A stretch of 60,000 bases of DNA, from positions 36,440,528 through 36,500,527 of the forward strand of contig CAIIXF020000012.1 in NCBI GenBank assembly GCA_903813345.2, given 5' to 3'. Below are positions 33,347-45,410 of the stretch, piece after piece. The stretch's first letter is position 1. The number at the start of each line of letters is the position of its first letter. The notes below the pieces were generated by a model. It was not told where the DNA came from, searched no databases, and saw nothing but the letters and a program-made list of their open reading frames with translations. The DNA comes from Owenia fusiformis (Eukaryota; Annelida; Polychaeta; Sabellida; Oweniidae). Position numbers and translations under genes: made by a program.

Positions 33347-34455
33347 TTTGACCCAATTCTGATTAAAATTGAACACTAGCGAGCTACATGTTTGCTAATG
33401 GCTTACAGACATGCAGCTTCTGAATCTACATATATCGGAATATTGATTGGCAGTGTGCCAGCTTTTTAAGTAATTATTTCATACTTCACATCTTACTTAG
33501 TTCTAAATGACCAAAATGTCAATATTTCCACTTTTTGGAGTAATATCTCCTCTCTAGTAAAGTTTTACCTGGAAAAGATGTATAGATACGTGTACATGGA
33601 AATATACAAATATGAAAATGCTGACTATTTGCATGTATTAATTTTACAGTTTGCTACAAATTAAAATGGCATACCTTTGTGGACTCGTTAATGTGCTTTT
33701 ACATCATCTAAATTACATTACCAACGATTTTTATGCATTCATCATTTTGTTGACTTTCACCATTTTTAGTCTTATTTTGATGGTCATCTTTGAAAAAACA
33801 GTCAAGGTTGGAAAAAGATGGTCAAATTATATATCATGGATAAGTATATCCAATATATAAGAGGAAATGAAAAATCAATAGTAATCAAATATAGTTAGTG
33901 CATCATAAAATCATTGTGTTCAGTACAAGATTTGGGCTAAATTAAACAATGTCAATATGCGCCAAGAGAAACCCGCAAAACAGCAAGTTTGCATGGTTGA
34001 GCTATCATACCTTCACATTTATGTGGACAGATCAAGGACCTTCAAATTCAACTTCATGGTGGCTCAGTATACTTAATGTACATGTACACCTCATATCTTC
34101 TGTATTATTTCATATTTGGTTTCCATCTCAATATATCGACATAATTTTTAAATTAAAATTACTTAGTTTCATGAGTTAAAACAAACTGCCACCCATTTGT
34201 TTTACTTCGGCAGTCTATGTAATGTATTATATAATTCAATTTATTAAATTGAATAAAGAAGACAAAATAAGTTAAAAAAAAGATCTAAAGGTACCAAATA
34301 AATTTATTTTTTATTGACATATGAACACAGTATAACTATTTTTAAAAGTGTTGCCAGTAAACTGCTAGATTTAAAGGGTGTGCCAAAAAATGTTGCAACT
34401 TTTTTAAAAGGCTAGAAAAGTATCATAACATTAAGGTATTGACATAAAATTGATT
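33347..34455. other. 5' flank of the fucosyltransferase gene
   Basis: No exon is supported. A mariner-like end fragment (AAAGGGTGTGCCAAAAAATG) lies near 34373 without a partner. Confidence 0.35.
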
Positions 34456-34459
34456 TACA

Positions 34460-34660
34460 GAAACTTTAGGAGATACATAGGGGTTATGCACTGGGAGGTT
34501 TTGGATACAGGGAATATCCCGAGGGATATACAATATATCTTCCCGAGGGACCGAAGGGACCGAGGGAAGATGTATTGTATATCCCAAGGGATATTCCATG
34601 TATCCAAACCGACCGTGCATAACTGGTGTATCTCATACTTGAGTGGGTTTAGGGTAGATA
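34460..34660. mobile_element. Palindromic GGTTATGCACTGGGAGG element
   Basis: GGGTTATGCACTGGGAGGTT near 34479 is inverted as AACCGACCGTGCATAACTG near 34605; the hairpin tip is CTTCCCGAGGGACCG / GGACCGAGGGAAG. Outside it, CTCATACTTGAGTGGGTTTA near 34627 is inverted near 34950, so this copy and the next face each other. Confidence 0.7.
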
Positions 34661-34809
34661 TAACCTTTTCCACCTTTTTCAAATAACAAGATATTTATAT
34701 TTAACCTTTTTGTAATATTCTTTTTGTTCAAAACAATGAAATTGTAACATTTAAACTTTAAAAAATTAAATTTTAAAATTAAAAAAATAAAACTTTTGAT
34801 ATTTAAACT

Positions 34810-35372
34810 TTTTTAAACTTTTGGAAAATTCCCGGGAGCGGGATGGATATATTATATCTGCCCGCATTTGGCCTGGAGCGGGACATATACAATATATCCT
34901 GCACGCTCCTCAGATACGATATATATTCCCTGGTGATATCTATCCCAAACCCACTCAAGTATGAGATACATAAGGGTTATGTACTGGGAGGTTTTGGATA
35001 TGGGGTTTATCCAGAGGGAGATGTGCATATCTACCTGAGGGACCGTAGGGACCGAAGGTAGATGTGTATATCTCACGAGGGATGAACCCAATATCCAAAT
35101 CGACCGTACATAACTGCTTTATCCTATACCAAGTAGAGTTTCAGGGGCATATGACCATTTCGATAGTACAAGGTGTAAAAATAAACAAATCATTCATATG
35201 CAAAGTCATTTTATTGCATTTCCACTACTTACCGGAAGCGGGAAGATATGCACCGAAGCGGGAGATATGGCGGGAGATATGGAGGTTCTGGATATGGAAA
35301 CCTCAAAATCAGGATATGGGATATATCTTACCAACTTATCTCCCTAAAACTATACTTGGCGTAGGATAAACC
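34810..35372. mobile_element. Modular foldback element, copy 2 (different core)
   Basis: It shares the CTACCTGAGGGACCG hairpin, the CCTATACCAAGTAGAG arm and its inverse, and the GAAGCGGGAAGATATG block with 11010-11440. Between the arms it has about 90 bp (35145-35235) unrelated to the T/C tract of copy 1. Palindromes on both sides create several short chance frames. Confidence 0.7.
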
Positions 35373-35407
35373 GTAATATCATAAGATCAAATTTCGCATA
35401 ATACGTG

Positions 35408-37349
35408 TCAGCAAGCGTCCATCATACAAATAACGTCATTTTCATTTCAAAACAAGTTTTAAGAAACAGATGTTAAATATGCCCTCCGTTTTAGTCAATT
35501 GTAGCCCTCAGTCTTGGCATAAACTGGTCAATAGCATCATTGATATGCTGTTGAGACAATGAATTCCACTTCTTAACAACCGTGGCCTTAAACTGAATAG
35601 ATGTAACTAAAGGAGTTCATGAAATACCTATTTTGTTAATTCTCCCCATATACTCCTTTAAATATTTGACTGTCTTGTGGGATATATGGCTTAGTATTCC
35701 ATCCTTTTAGAAAATGTAATGATCTGAATATGAGACCAGGAATAAGTTCTCTGTGTAGGACTACCCGATGCCTACGTCTGCGACTACCAGATATGGGGAG
35801 AACTGACCCTACTAAACGACGAGATGGACGTACTATGAACGAACCGTCGTACTTCAATCATGATAGGGACGTTTTTACAACGAGTTGAACTGTCTGAGGA
35901 CGTATCGAGAATGATGTAGAACTAATATAATTGCAAACGGGGTTAAACGGATTAAGAACGCATTAAAGACTGCTTATATACTAGTTATCAAAATTATATC
36001 TATCACACCAAGTTGCCACTGCGTTCTTCAAAACTGGTTTTAAACTGTGTACGAACGGAATGAACTTAGCTGCAACTATCTAACCCTACTATCACACCAA
36101 ACTAGTTTTCACTACGTTCTCGAAAACGGGCTTCAACTGTTTACGAACGGACTGGACGTATTTGGGGTATATTTACAAACGTCATCGAATGTGCTCGAAC
36201 GGGTAGGTCTTCTAGAACTTAGAACATGCTCAAAATGTTCTCGTTGTCGATACGTTCTACAATTAGAACGAGAGACAACGTAGTTAACGACGAGCTGGAC
36301 GTACTACGAACGGAACCGTCGTACTACAATCCTACTAGGGACGTTTTAACAACGAGTTGAACTGTCTGAGGACGTATTGAGAACGAGGTAGAACTAATTG
36401 TAAACGGGTTTAAACTGATTAAGAACGTATTTAAGACTGCTTATGAACGAGTTAGCAAAAATATAGCTATGACACCAAACAAGTTGCCACTGCGTTCTTC
36501 AAAACTGGTTTTAAACTGTGTGGTAACGGAATGAACGTAGCTGCAACTTTCTAAGGTCTATTTACGACATTCATGAACGGAAAGGTGATTTTAGAATTTT
36601 GAAATTATTCAAAATTCGATGGCGACCATACCGTTCTATAATCAGGTCATGATGACCTTCTAGACTAAGGGACGCGTTATACGACGTTGCACACCGACGT
36701 GGTGCGACCTGAACGAACTGCGAATGAGATGGACTTTTTGAAGACTGTTTAAGGTACGTTCACACCAACGGCGCTTTGATGGCACTTTAAAGCGGCTTGT
36801 AAAGCGGCACCAAAGCGTAACAAAGCTTAATTAAAGCGTCGGGGTCGTAATAGGTCGTAGAAAAGCTCGGGAGTAAAGCGGGATATTCGAGTCTCATTCG
36901 CAGTTCGTTCAGGTCGTTCAGGTCAAGACATATTTCCCGACCACAGCCAGATTGAGCCCGTTTTACGACGTTTTCTTATGACTGAAGAACGGGTAAGAAC
37001 TAGTTTGGTGTGATAGGGGGGTAATATATATATACCAGCTTCATGAACATTCTCAGACGGGAAGGCGATTTTAAAATTTTTAAATGATTCAAAATTCGAT
37101 GGCGACCATCCATACCGTTCTTTCATTAGATCGTGTGATAACATACTTCAAACGAGATGACCTACTAGACGAGGAATGTACTCCAACCCTCCGTTATACG
37201 CGTTATACAACCAATGATACTATCGACCAGTTTATACCAAGATTAAGGACTTTAATTGATCAAACTGGTGGACATATTAAACATATGTTTATGTTTTTGC
37301 AGGTTTTGAAACGGAAATGACATCATTTGTATCATGGACGCTGGTTGAA
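35408..37349. mobile_element. Composite element: inverted mariner ends around a GAACG-rich core
   Basis: The outer parts (35408-35600 minus; about 37186-37349 plus) encode the same mariner transposase C-terminus, e.g. NDTIDQFIPRLRTLIDQTGG on the plus strand, and are inverted copies of each other. Between them lie a ~150-bp unit (35650-35800), a truncated GAACG-rich copy (35815-36080) and a fuller one (36081-37023) with TATCACACCAAACTAGTT ends. The unit plus core recurs at 50970-52041. No intact gene. Confidence 0.7.
36081..37023. mobile_element. GAACG-rich element with CACACCAAACTAGTT termini
   Basis: Left end TATCACACCAAACTAGTTTT and right end AACTAGTTTGGTGTGATA are inverted. The inside is full of GAACG, AACGGG and ACGTTC motifs, many RAC motifs spaced 9-11 bp. 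It contains an extra inverted pair absent from the second copy: CTGAACGAACTGCGAATGAG near 36710 and its inverse near 36893. Confidence 0.7.
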
Positions 37350-37390
37350 AGATAATTAAATTCACTATCCACTGGTATATAGTTATGACG

Positions 37391-38285
37391 TGCACGGACC
37401 TGGGGACAATTCGGGAAATACGGGGTAATCTCAGCTTTAAGCGTTAATATCTGCCTTATTTAAAAAGCTAACTATGTGCATTATATATCATTTTGAAGTA
37501 TTTTTTATTCGCATTTCACTGAAATTATTTTTCCATGGAAAGTGTGATAGGATCTACCATAATTTTGAAGTTAAATGTACTCCGACATCGTCAAATACGC
37601 TGTAAGACGTAACATTTCACGCTTGCACGGTTCGTTGAAATCGGGATAACTTTTGTAATACTGATCAGAATTTTACTTAAATTTCACATTTTATTCATTG
37701 AAACATGTGCTTTTATGACGTCACAATTGCCTAGCGGCTACAGTTCAAATCGTCTTATATGAACGCTTTTAAGATTTTCAAAATTGTGTAAGGTTTTGAA
37801 GGCGAAGGAGACAAGCAATAAGTTTACCTTTATTTAACCTTCTAATTTAGGTCTGATTTCAAAAAAAATTTAACTGCACAATATTGTCATGGCGAAATTT
37901 ACAAAACAATAACCGATTTCTTTATTTTTCAAATAATAAGAGAATAAGAGTTGCTTTTAGAGACTTGAAAAAATGTAACGCATCGATTTTTTACCACAAA
38001 TCCCATACACATCAATTTTTACTAACGCCCCGAGTGGACTTCCTGACCGTTTTTCAAAAATTAAAAACATTTTAGAAATATTGTCCTCGAGATCTTGTTA
38101 CTCTGTTAATTTTACCAGGATTGAATAAGAATAAAGCATCTTATTTTTATGTTGACTAAACTTGACAAAATGTAACGCTTGTCGTTTTTGACGTTATAAT
38201 GCTGATTGCGCCCTATACTGCCCATTGTATTGTTTTGGTATTTTGACGCCATAATGTTACTCTAATTGTCCCCAGTTTCGTGCGA
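37391..38285. mobile_element. DNA transposon relic with CTGGGGACAATT ends
   Basis: CACGGACCTGGGGACAATT at 37393 is inverted as AATTGTCCCCAGTTTCGTG at 38264-38282. No transposase frame is recognisable inside. Confidence 0.65.
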
Positions 38286-38370
38286 CGTGTAAATATGTTT
38301 TTTAAAATCAAATCAATATTTATTTTTGAAATACGAGTGTCCCAATTTTGGACTACCCTATATATATGTA

Positions 38371-39265
38371 CCCTCTGGTCCAAAAAATCTGTGCGTCTTC
38401 ATGACTTTTTGGAATTTTTCCTCATTTTTGCTTATTCAGTGGATTGAATGATCGAAAGCCCGTCTTGTAATATTTCCAAAAATGCCCTATCAGGTCTTCC
38501 ATGGCTATTTAACTGTAGCTGGCAACGTCCAACCACAACTTGCAACATTTTAACATTTTGTTTACATGAAGTTTTGCAATGCAAATAGTCCAATTTTTAG
38601 GCCTAGTCTGATAGTTTACAGGTAGAAATAGGTTGACTGACCTTATACAGATATTCAGCAGAAATGTCTTCTAGAATTTTGAGTTACAATAAAAAAAACT
38701 TGAAGTGCTATTAAAATATGGAGATACAACTAAGGTGTAAAAACGTTCGTTTTCTGATCTAGCTAAGGTGTATGGAATTAGTATGGATGCTAGTATGCCA
38801 GCGATTTTTAGTGCCAAAGCTACATCTGGCATTGCTAAGACGTAAGGGATATGGACGTCCTAAGTTGATACCGAGTAGTTCTCAAATTGAAAATACTCTG
38901 ACTGGAACCATAAGGGCGAAAAGACTACTACTTGTCAATTTTGGCATCAAATGATGTCTAATACTTCTAACAATAATTTGGATTAGCAAGTTTAATTGAT
39001 GTTTGATGTACTAAGTGAGATGAGAAACAATCCATTGAATTAGCAAAAATGATGAAAAGTTCCAAAAAGTCGCAGCAGTGATTTGTGGGGTCACAATGAT
39101 TACTATCTCTAATTTTCTCAATATTCCATATATTTTATCCAAAGTTTGCACACATGTATGGTACATGTACGGCATCAAACCCTGAAAGTATGAAATTGTA
39201 TGGTTTCCATTATCAAGAGTTATGATAATTGCATGGCCACGCACAGATTTTTTTTGACCAGAGGG
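38371..39265 (+). mobile_element. Tc1/mariner-like element relic
   Basis: Ends CCCTCTGGTC-poly-A-TCTGTGCGT are inverted and TA lies outside each end. Plus-strand pieces near 38740-38940 resemble the decayed N-terminal DNA-binding part of a transposase (for example GRPKLIPSSSQIENTL). The right part is also present in the duplicated region near 55390-55733, so the insertion predates the duplication. Confidence 0.75.
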
Positions 39266-40150
39266 TATATATATTTAGAATGGTTAAGTGATTTTTTTCC
39301 CATTTAGTTCCTTTAGTTTCATTGATCTCCGTCATATAGTTGTTTTAATATATTTAGTTTAGGCAAAGGATTGCACAAACTTAACATTACCATTTATTTT
39401 AATTTGTAACTTTATTTTTCTAAAGATCTCTGCATATATATAGCACTATTTCAGTCAGATATTTTTCACCATTAGTTTTGACTATCGGGGTCTGATACTT
39501 CATCATCCAAAGAAGTATGACGACACCCCATTTGTCATCACATTATTTACATTATAATTATGCCATTGTTAAAAAAAGTTAATAACACATACACGTTAAC
39601 ATTTTGATGTATATTATTTGGACTTATATTTCGATATACCTGAGATGTTCAAGAGACCTATAAACTTATAAATAAAATGAATAAAGTTATAGCTAATATG
39701 TCAAAGGTAATTAGATATGTAAACATGGTTTATTCAGGGCATTATTTTTAATTTTTTATTCATCCTGGGTAAATTAATTGTTTGTTATTATGGCAACTAT
39801 TTCCTATCAAATGTGTCTGATATAACAGTTTTCTGATGGATTGATCAATCATCGTATGCTGCACATTCTGTGAACATTTCATTATAATATATTTGAAAAA
39901 ACAGAACGATATTATGATAACTTTATGATCAATCCCCGTATGTCATCTTTGGCTAAAAACTTTAACGCGCCTGTTTACTTTATGGATCCTGACTATATGC
40001 CACTTTCTCCACTGGTGCAACTCAGGAACATTCATTCGTTTCAGTTATCGTGTATAGTTCGAAGCAATATTTTTTATGCTGCCATGTCTAATCTGCTAAG
40101 ACCAATCCATCAAATCAGGCCACCTGTTTGTCTTAAATTCAAAGTGCAGT
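39266..40150. other. 3' flank of cyclase copy A
   Basis: It is homologous to 55734-56413, where about 205 bp are missing. A hairpin GGGGT...TACTTC / GAAGTATGA..ACCCC lies at 39487-39529. Confidence 0.6.
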
Positions 40151-40163
40151 TTATTACACATGC

Positions 40164-40839
40164 TTACAAATATAAAAACATGAACATGATCAGGGCGATA
40201 ACACACGACTCCGCCCATATAAGGGTGCGTCCAGAATTTACTCCCCATCCTGCTCCCACCTCTGCATAAAGGCGAATGGGGGCTCCCGTACCATTTTCGA
40301 TTTTTATAGGCATTGCGAACACATTGGCCCCTTTAGCAGGTACTTCATCTAGATTTGCAGCCATCTCAACGCACCATTTACTAGAGGCTTGTAATATTGC
40401 CAGATGGGCTTCCCCAATGGCACTGTTTCCTGGATCACAGCTAACAGTATCTACGATTATGCCCTTGATATCTCTGTTATCAACTAGCCACGTGACAGCC
40501 TCGCCACTGAACCCAGGGTAGTGCAAGGAATTGGTTGTGGTCCCACCTAGAAAGGCACTTGAGTTGCCCCAGTATTTCCCCCAGCCCGAGTTCATTATTA
40601 CAATAGCGCCCTTGGGGATTTCGGTGTTGTATTTCTCTTCCCAGGAAGTGACGTCATTGATATCAAGAGTTGCATCTGGGACCTTTGATGCCTTCTCCTT
40701 GATATCAATTACGACAGCAGGTCCGTAGAAATTATCGAATGGCATTTCATGTATCTTGATTCCATGTTGGTTAAAGTGGAAGGGCGCGTCAATATGCGTC
40801 GCAACGTGTTCTGATGTCTCAAAACTGTTCGAAGCCAAA
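40164..40839 (-). CDS. Exon 2 of a secreted cyclase-family (kynurenine formamidase/isatin hydrolase-like) protein, copy A
   Basis: The exon follows CATTTTCAG and ends at TAA 40164-40166; AATAAA sits only ~10 bp downstream (40150-40155). It holds the metal-binding motif of PF04199, here H-V-A-T-H-I-D-A-P-F-H (the family has HxGTHxDxPxH; the Gly is Ala), then IPKGAIVIMNSGWGKYW, a FPGFSGEA-type segment and GIIVDTVSCDPG. Members are metal-dependent hydrolases of amide or lactam bonds, such as N-formylkynurenine or isatin; the substrate here is unknown. The C-terminus ends in a small-residue stretch and a hydrophobic tail (CVIALIMFMFLYL), which looks like a GPI-anchor signal. With exon 1 (44329-44513) the protein is 286 residues. 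Confidence 0.92.
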
Positions 40840-40914
40840 CTGAAAATGACATATTAAGTAGTAAGGTATACTACAATCGATCTTAAGCGTGCACTATACA
40901 CTGTTTCTCATATA

Positions 40915-41780
40915 CAGGGTGTCCAAAAAACAGGACCGTAAGAAAGTTGAATGACTCGGTCAATTTGGCATATTTTGCCTTGAAATTTTAAAATTATTTA
41001 GTTCATTCAATGTGAATTTTGTTTTGAAAGTTTGATGATAATCTGTTTATTGTGTAATAAACTACAGTACTTTACAAAACATGCTCAGAATGGGCACTTC
41101 TCCTCTCTATGCACAAACGAATCCTGCGAACAAAGTTGCTAATGACCCTGACCTATACACATTAATGTGGATGGCAAATATTGGGGTAGTTATTGCCCTC
41201 TTAAGATTGTTAGGGGCCTGTCAGTATACACATTGGCTTTGAGGAATCCTCAAAGATAAAAATTTGGGGAATTTAGATCTGGCAAATGAGCTGCCCATAT
41301 GGTTTGCGTCTTGCAATTGATGAGCTGACCACCAAAGCATTACCTAAACCATTTCAGCATATCATTTGCAGTGTTGGAGTGGTATTGGCTCGTTGAAACC
41401 ACTGCTTATCTCCTTAGGCGTCCCTTCTGCTGTTTAAATGACCTCCAAAACTTAGTGAACAACTTACTGGTCCTTGTTCATGGTGATAGCACGTCCCTAG
41501 TCACCATCGAACCAAAAAGGACTGATGATTCCATGTATCCTCATTGACACCCAGGCAGTGCATTGTTCAGAATGCAATGGATGCTGTAACACTTCAACAG
41601 GAGGATATAAGCCCCAGTAGCATTGTTCTTGGAACAAACTTGTCCATTCAGAAAGACATGTGTGTAGGAGGATCATCAACAACTTTGTTCGCCGGATTGA
41701 ATTGTGCATAGAGAGGAGAGGTGCACATTTGGGGCATGTTTTATTCAACTTTCTTACGGTCCTGTTTTTTGGACACGCTG
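40915..41780 (+). mobile_element. Mariner-like element with inverted transposase ends, in intron 1 of cyclase A
   Basis: The ~40-bp ends (CAGGGTGTCCAAAAAACAGG) are inverted with one mismatch and TA flanks both. The right arm encodes, on the plus strand, the transposase C-terminus NNFVRRIELCIERRGAHLGH (41690-41750); the left arm encodes almost the same peptide on the minus strand (near 41090-41150). The middle is decayed. Copy B has the intact target site at about 57178. Confidence 0.85.
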
Positions 41781-41964
41781 TATTTGGAATATTGGGTACT
41801 ACATATACTAAAAGTTTGGTATTACATTTTCAACATAACAATTATGAGAAACAAATCAAAACCTGGAGAATATTTCATATAGATGTGCAACGTTTTATAG
41901 TGTCGCCCATTTTCTATTTTATTTATGTAAGCAAACATTAGAGCACGACAGGGTAAAAGCACGC

Positions 41965-44130
41965 CTAAACATCGACAACGTACAGTGACAAAATATACCG
42001 TTGTACAATTTCGATGTACTGTGACACTGATATAAAGCAAAAACTATGATGTAGGTGTGTGATGTAGGTTTTAAAAATTAATCTGAGGAAAACATAAAGG
42101 AATGTCATACTTGATTTCGTGTGTATTCAATTTGGAAGACTGTTAGCTTTCTGATTACGTTAAAGTCCCCATATAAAGTTTAAACCACTTTGGCTTATAT
42201 TGTAGTCTTACCCACTGTTATCAAAGTGTGATATGTGAAACTTTTTTTTCAAATTTCAAAAAAGTGGTCTATGAAGGAATTTTCTTTACAAAATTGTGAA
42301 TTTATTAAAAACTAACTTTTAGAGGTCACACATATCTTTTGATAAGCCACAGTTCATACCAATGCATAGCATACATCCTTGCATGTTTTTTTGCCGAAAA
42401 AATAAGAAAACCGATTCATAAATAAGCGAGAAATGAACTCATCAGCGCATGAAAATTGTTCAGAGAAAAAGCATTTCAAAATTTTAGTTTTCACAGAAAC
42501 CAACGGTACAATAATACCTAAAACCTAACACATTCTTTCTTTTAACCTGGTAAGACAATCAAATTTCAATTTTTTTCAAAAAGTTTTTGCCACCTGAGTG
42601 AGTCATAATATCATCACTAATGTTGAAAAATATTTTTGATATGCTAAAACATTGAAGTGGCCCATTACATATGGCATTTAATTACTGAAATAGTGTGTCC
42701 TTTGTTCAATCTTTTCATTGGTGAAGAAAAATGTATGAAGAAATATTTGATGATTAAAAACCCATTTGGAAAAATTCGCAGTTAACCCTAATTAAGACAA
42801 TGTATTTTAATAACACTACTGAGCAGGGGGTTCAGATTCATTAAAACTGAAAATGAACAATCACAGTATTACTTCAACTTGATTGAACTATTGAACCTCC
42901 ACACTTTCCAATATTGCATAAACGGGATTTTGAAAAGTCATCTTCGACTAGTATAGCTAGTATAGATATCTTTATCAAGTTCTTATCATTATTAAAAATT
43001 CATAAAAGTGTATCTTATTACAGACGCCAAATGATCAAGAGGTTGAAGGCTAAAACCCCATGGTCACATATTTATTACCAAACCAATACTCCCTTTTATA
43101 AAATAAAATAACATCCAACAATATTAAAAATCACCTTTTCTTTAGAACATCTGTATTAGGGAACATTTTCGTTGAGCATGTTTCTCATTAAAACCTGGAT
43201 TTTGAAATTGAATTATTGCAATGATTGTTAAATGTTTCATCTCGTGAATTTCAATTACAATGATGCCGTACTGTGGAGTTGACAACGTACACTTCTGATT
43301 TTTTAAAATGATACCCAATACATAATATTTATCAAATCTCCAATCATCCTTAATTGTGTAGTTTAGAGGAACATTTTCTCATAACATTAATCGACACTCT
43401 TAGGCGAAAGGGGAAAATGATCAGAGGAAATGTGAAAAACTCAACACTTTCCAACCGGAAATGTGCAAAACTCAACATTTCCCAACCGTTCAATTTTTGC
43501 GGGTAGATTAACTACGACAAAAATCGAAAATCTTTTAACGTAATCAGACAGTTAAATGTTACCCTTTGCATTCGTTTGACTTCACTTCTTAAAAGATAGC
43601 TTCGTCTTCACTCTTTCAAACTAAAATAAACCTGTGAACTCACTGCGCCAATCAGTGTTCGTCGGCCAAATTTGACCGACGTTCTATATATGGTCATTCC
43701 TTCTGACGTCATCGTTGAGCCCGGAATTGACCAATGACATGCGCATATTTAATTAGAACGCATTTGGCGTATGTTTCTTCAAGCTCGCTGATTGGTGGAA
43801 GAAAGGTCAGCGCGTAGGTCAAAAGTGATTTATTACCCAAACTGTCACCGGTAAACGTCGTGGGGGCGGGGCTACGAAACTGTTATATGGTCTCTACTAG
43901 GCAGAGTGTAGTTTAACTAGACTCTGCACGCAGGGTAATTAAATGTCTTCAAAAGTGAATGCATACGAAGTTAAACCTGAAATCTTTCAAGTATTCCCAA
44001 GAATAATTGTTTAACCTAAATCATACCTGCATCATAGTTTTTGCTTCAAATCACTTAATAGTGACACCATACATGTACAGTGTACGACAATATATTTTGT
44101 CACTGTACGTTGTCGATGGTTAGGCGTGAT
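41965..44130. mobile_element. 2.2-kb transposon with ~100-bp inverted ends, in intron 1 of cyclase A
   Basis: CACGCCTAAACATCGACAAC at 41965 and its inverse GTTGTCGATGGTTAGGCGTG ending near 44130 start inverted repeats of ~100 bp that include ACGTACAGTGACAAAATATA. No transposase frame was found inside. The target duplication is unclear. Confidence 0.75.
43640..43880. promoter_or_regulatory. Promoter-like cluster inside the 2.2-kb transposon
   Basis: Within 240 bp there are GCCAATCAG, a perfect CRE (TGACGTCA near 43704), ACCAATGAC, GATTGGTGG and a GC box GGGGGCGGGGC near 43862. This region is much more CpG-rich than its surroundings. It may be the promoter of a lost transposase or a borrowed host element. 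Confidence 0.4.
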
Positions 44131-44328
44131 TAGGTTTAACGATGATAATTACACAGAGGTTTTGGATTTTGAAAAAATAGTTAATCCTATTTCTGCTCTT
44201 AAACTATTAGAATGACATCATGCCTGAAACGATTGATGTAAAGCTTTGGATATTTTGCCTTAAGAATAAATAATATCAAGTATTTTGACGTTTGCTTATA
44301 CCCTACGTGGAGAAAAACATTTACTTAC

Positions 44329-44513
44329 AAATTCACTGAAGCAAAAGGTCCTCTTATATCAACTTTGAGTGTAAACTTTGTGTGGCTCGGCCACCTCATG
44401 ACATCAGAGTTGATGTTGTATGTCAAGTCTATATATCTCCCCTGAGCGACGACCATCACTGAAGAGATTAGTACAGCAGTACGGTAAATCACATTGTTAT
44501 CTACGATAGCCAT
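44329..44513 (-). CDS. Exon 1 of cyclase-family protein copy A: signal peptide
   Basis: ATG at 44513 opens MAIVDNNVIYRTAVLISSVM, a signal peptide with likely cleavage at VVAQG-RYIDLTY. The mature start YIDLTYNINSDVMRWPSH matches the beginning of cyclase-family domains (D-L-T/S-h-x-I...M..WP). A GTAAGT donor leaves two bases that join exon 2 to give VNFLASNSFETSEH. The 3.5-kb intron is about 85% transposon. Confidence 0.88.
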
Positions 44514-44987
44514 TTTAACTATCAAGGCGGCTACACACAGACTTGTTATTACAGAAGCAGATCTAGGTTAAACTGAGTTATATTTTTGAGGCTGGCACGT
44601 TGGTTAAGTGGATGAGCCTTGGTTTAAGAACCAATCGTATCTTCTGGTATGCAACCCTCAGAGAAACTAATGATAATAGTTACCTGATTAAGCATTGGTT
44701 TGGGGATGATCCTGAGGATTTTTTGGATAAAAATAGAGCATCCCTCGTAATGAATGAGCCAAAGTTCAAATTTAATCATTTCTTCCGAACAGTTTCAGCC
44801 TTTTAGATGTTAATTATATATGGCGACAGGGCACATCAACAATAAGAAAACACCCAAGAGTACACCAGTCATAAGGAAAACAAACCCCATCTATTCGGAA
44901 AAATGAGCACACTATGTAGACTGTGTGCTATACGAAGCGATGCGGGTGATATTTCACAGTAAAACATGTCGGTTGCTCAATAATGCA

Positions 44988-45410
44988 GATGCGAGTAGGT
45001 AGTTACCAGTTTCACCACCAGGTGGCTCGTTCGGGTCAGATAGCATGGCGGGTATAGTAGAAAGTTCCCTTTAACTTAAATTGCATCTGTTTTAGTGGTT
45101 CAATTTTCATATAACCCTTATGTATCTGATAGTTATGTAAATAAAAATATGTCCAGTAAATGAAAATGTTATCTGACCAATACAAGAAAAGATATTTCAC
45201 TTTTTGTGATTTTGTAACAAAGGCTCTATGGAGAATCAACCCGAACTAGAAGTCACACTTTCAAAAATAATTAAATTTTCAAACTTGATAAACAATTTTC
45301 GAAACCATATTTCTAGATGTACTTTTACATGTAGATTTTAAATATATCATCGCTTTGACTGAATTTTGAATATTTAATGGCGTAAATCAAGATTTTTCTA
45401 CTCGCATCTA
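44988..45410. repeat. Inverted pair GATGCGAGTAGG / CTACTCGCATC
   Basis: Short inverted ends 400 bp apart in non-coding DNA; the inside is AT-rich. This may be the rest of a foldback element. Confidence 0.35.

Noticed and set aside
33651-33860. 69-codon hydrophobic frame upstream of the fucosyltransferase
   Set aside because: AT-rich DNA often gives such frames; no splice sites or family match.
34423-35091. Overlapping 65-79-codon frames on both strands
   Set aside because: They mirror each other because the DNA is palindromic; no domain.
44600-44806. 68-codon frame with a tRNA A-box-like start (GTTGGTTAAGTGG)
   Set aside because: No B-box and no fold; neither a tRNA, a SINE nor a protein could be supported.
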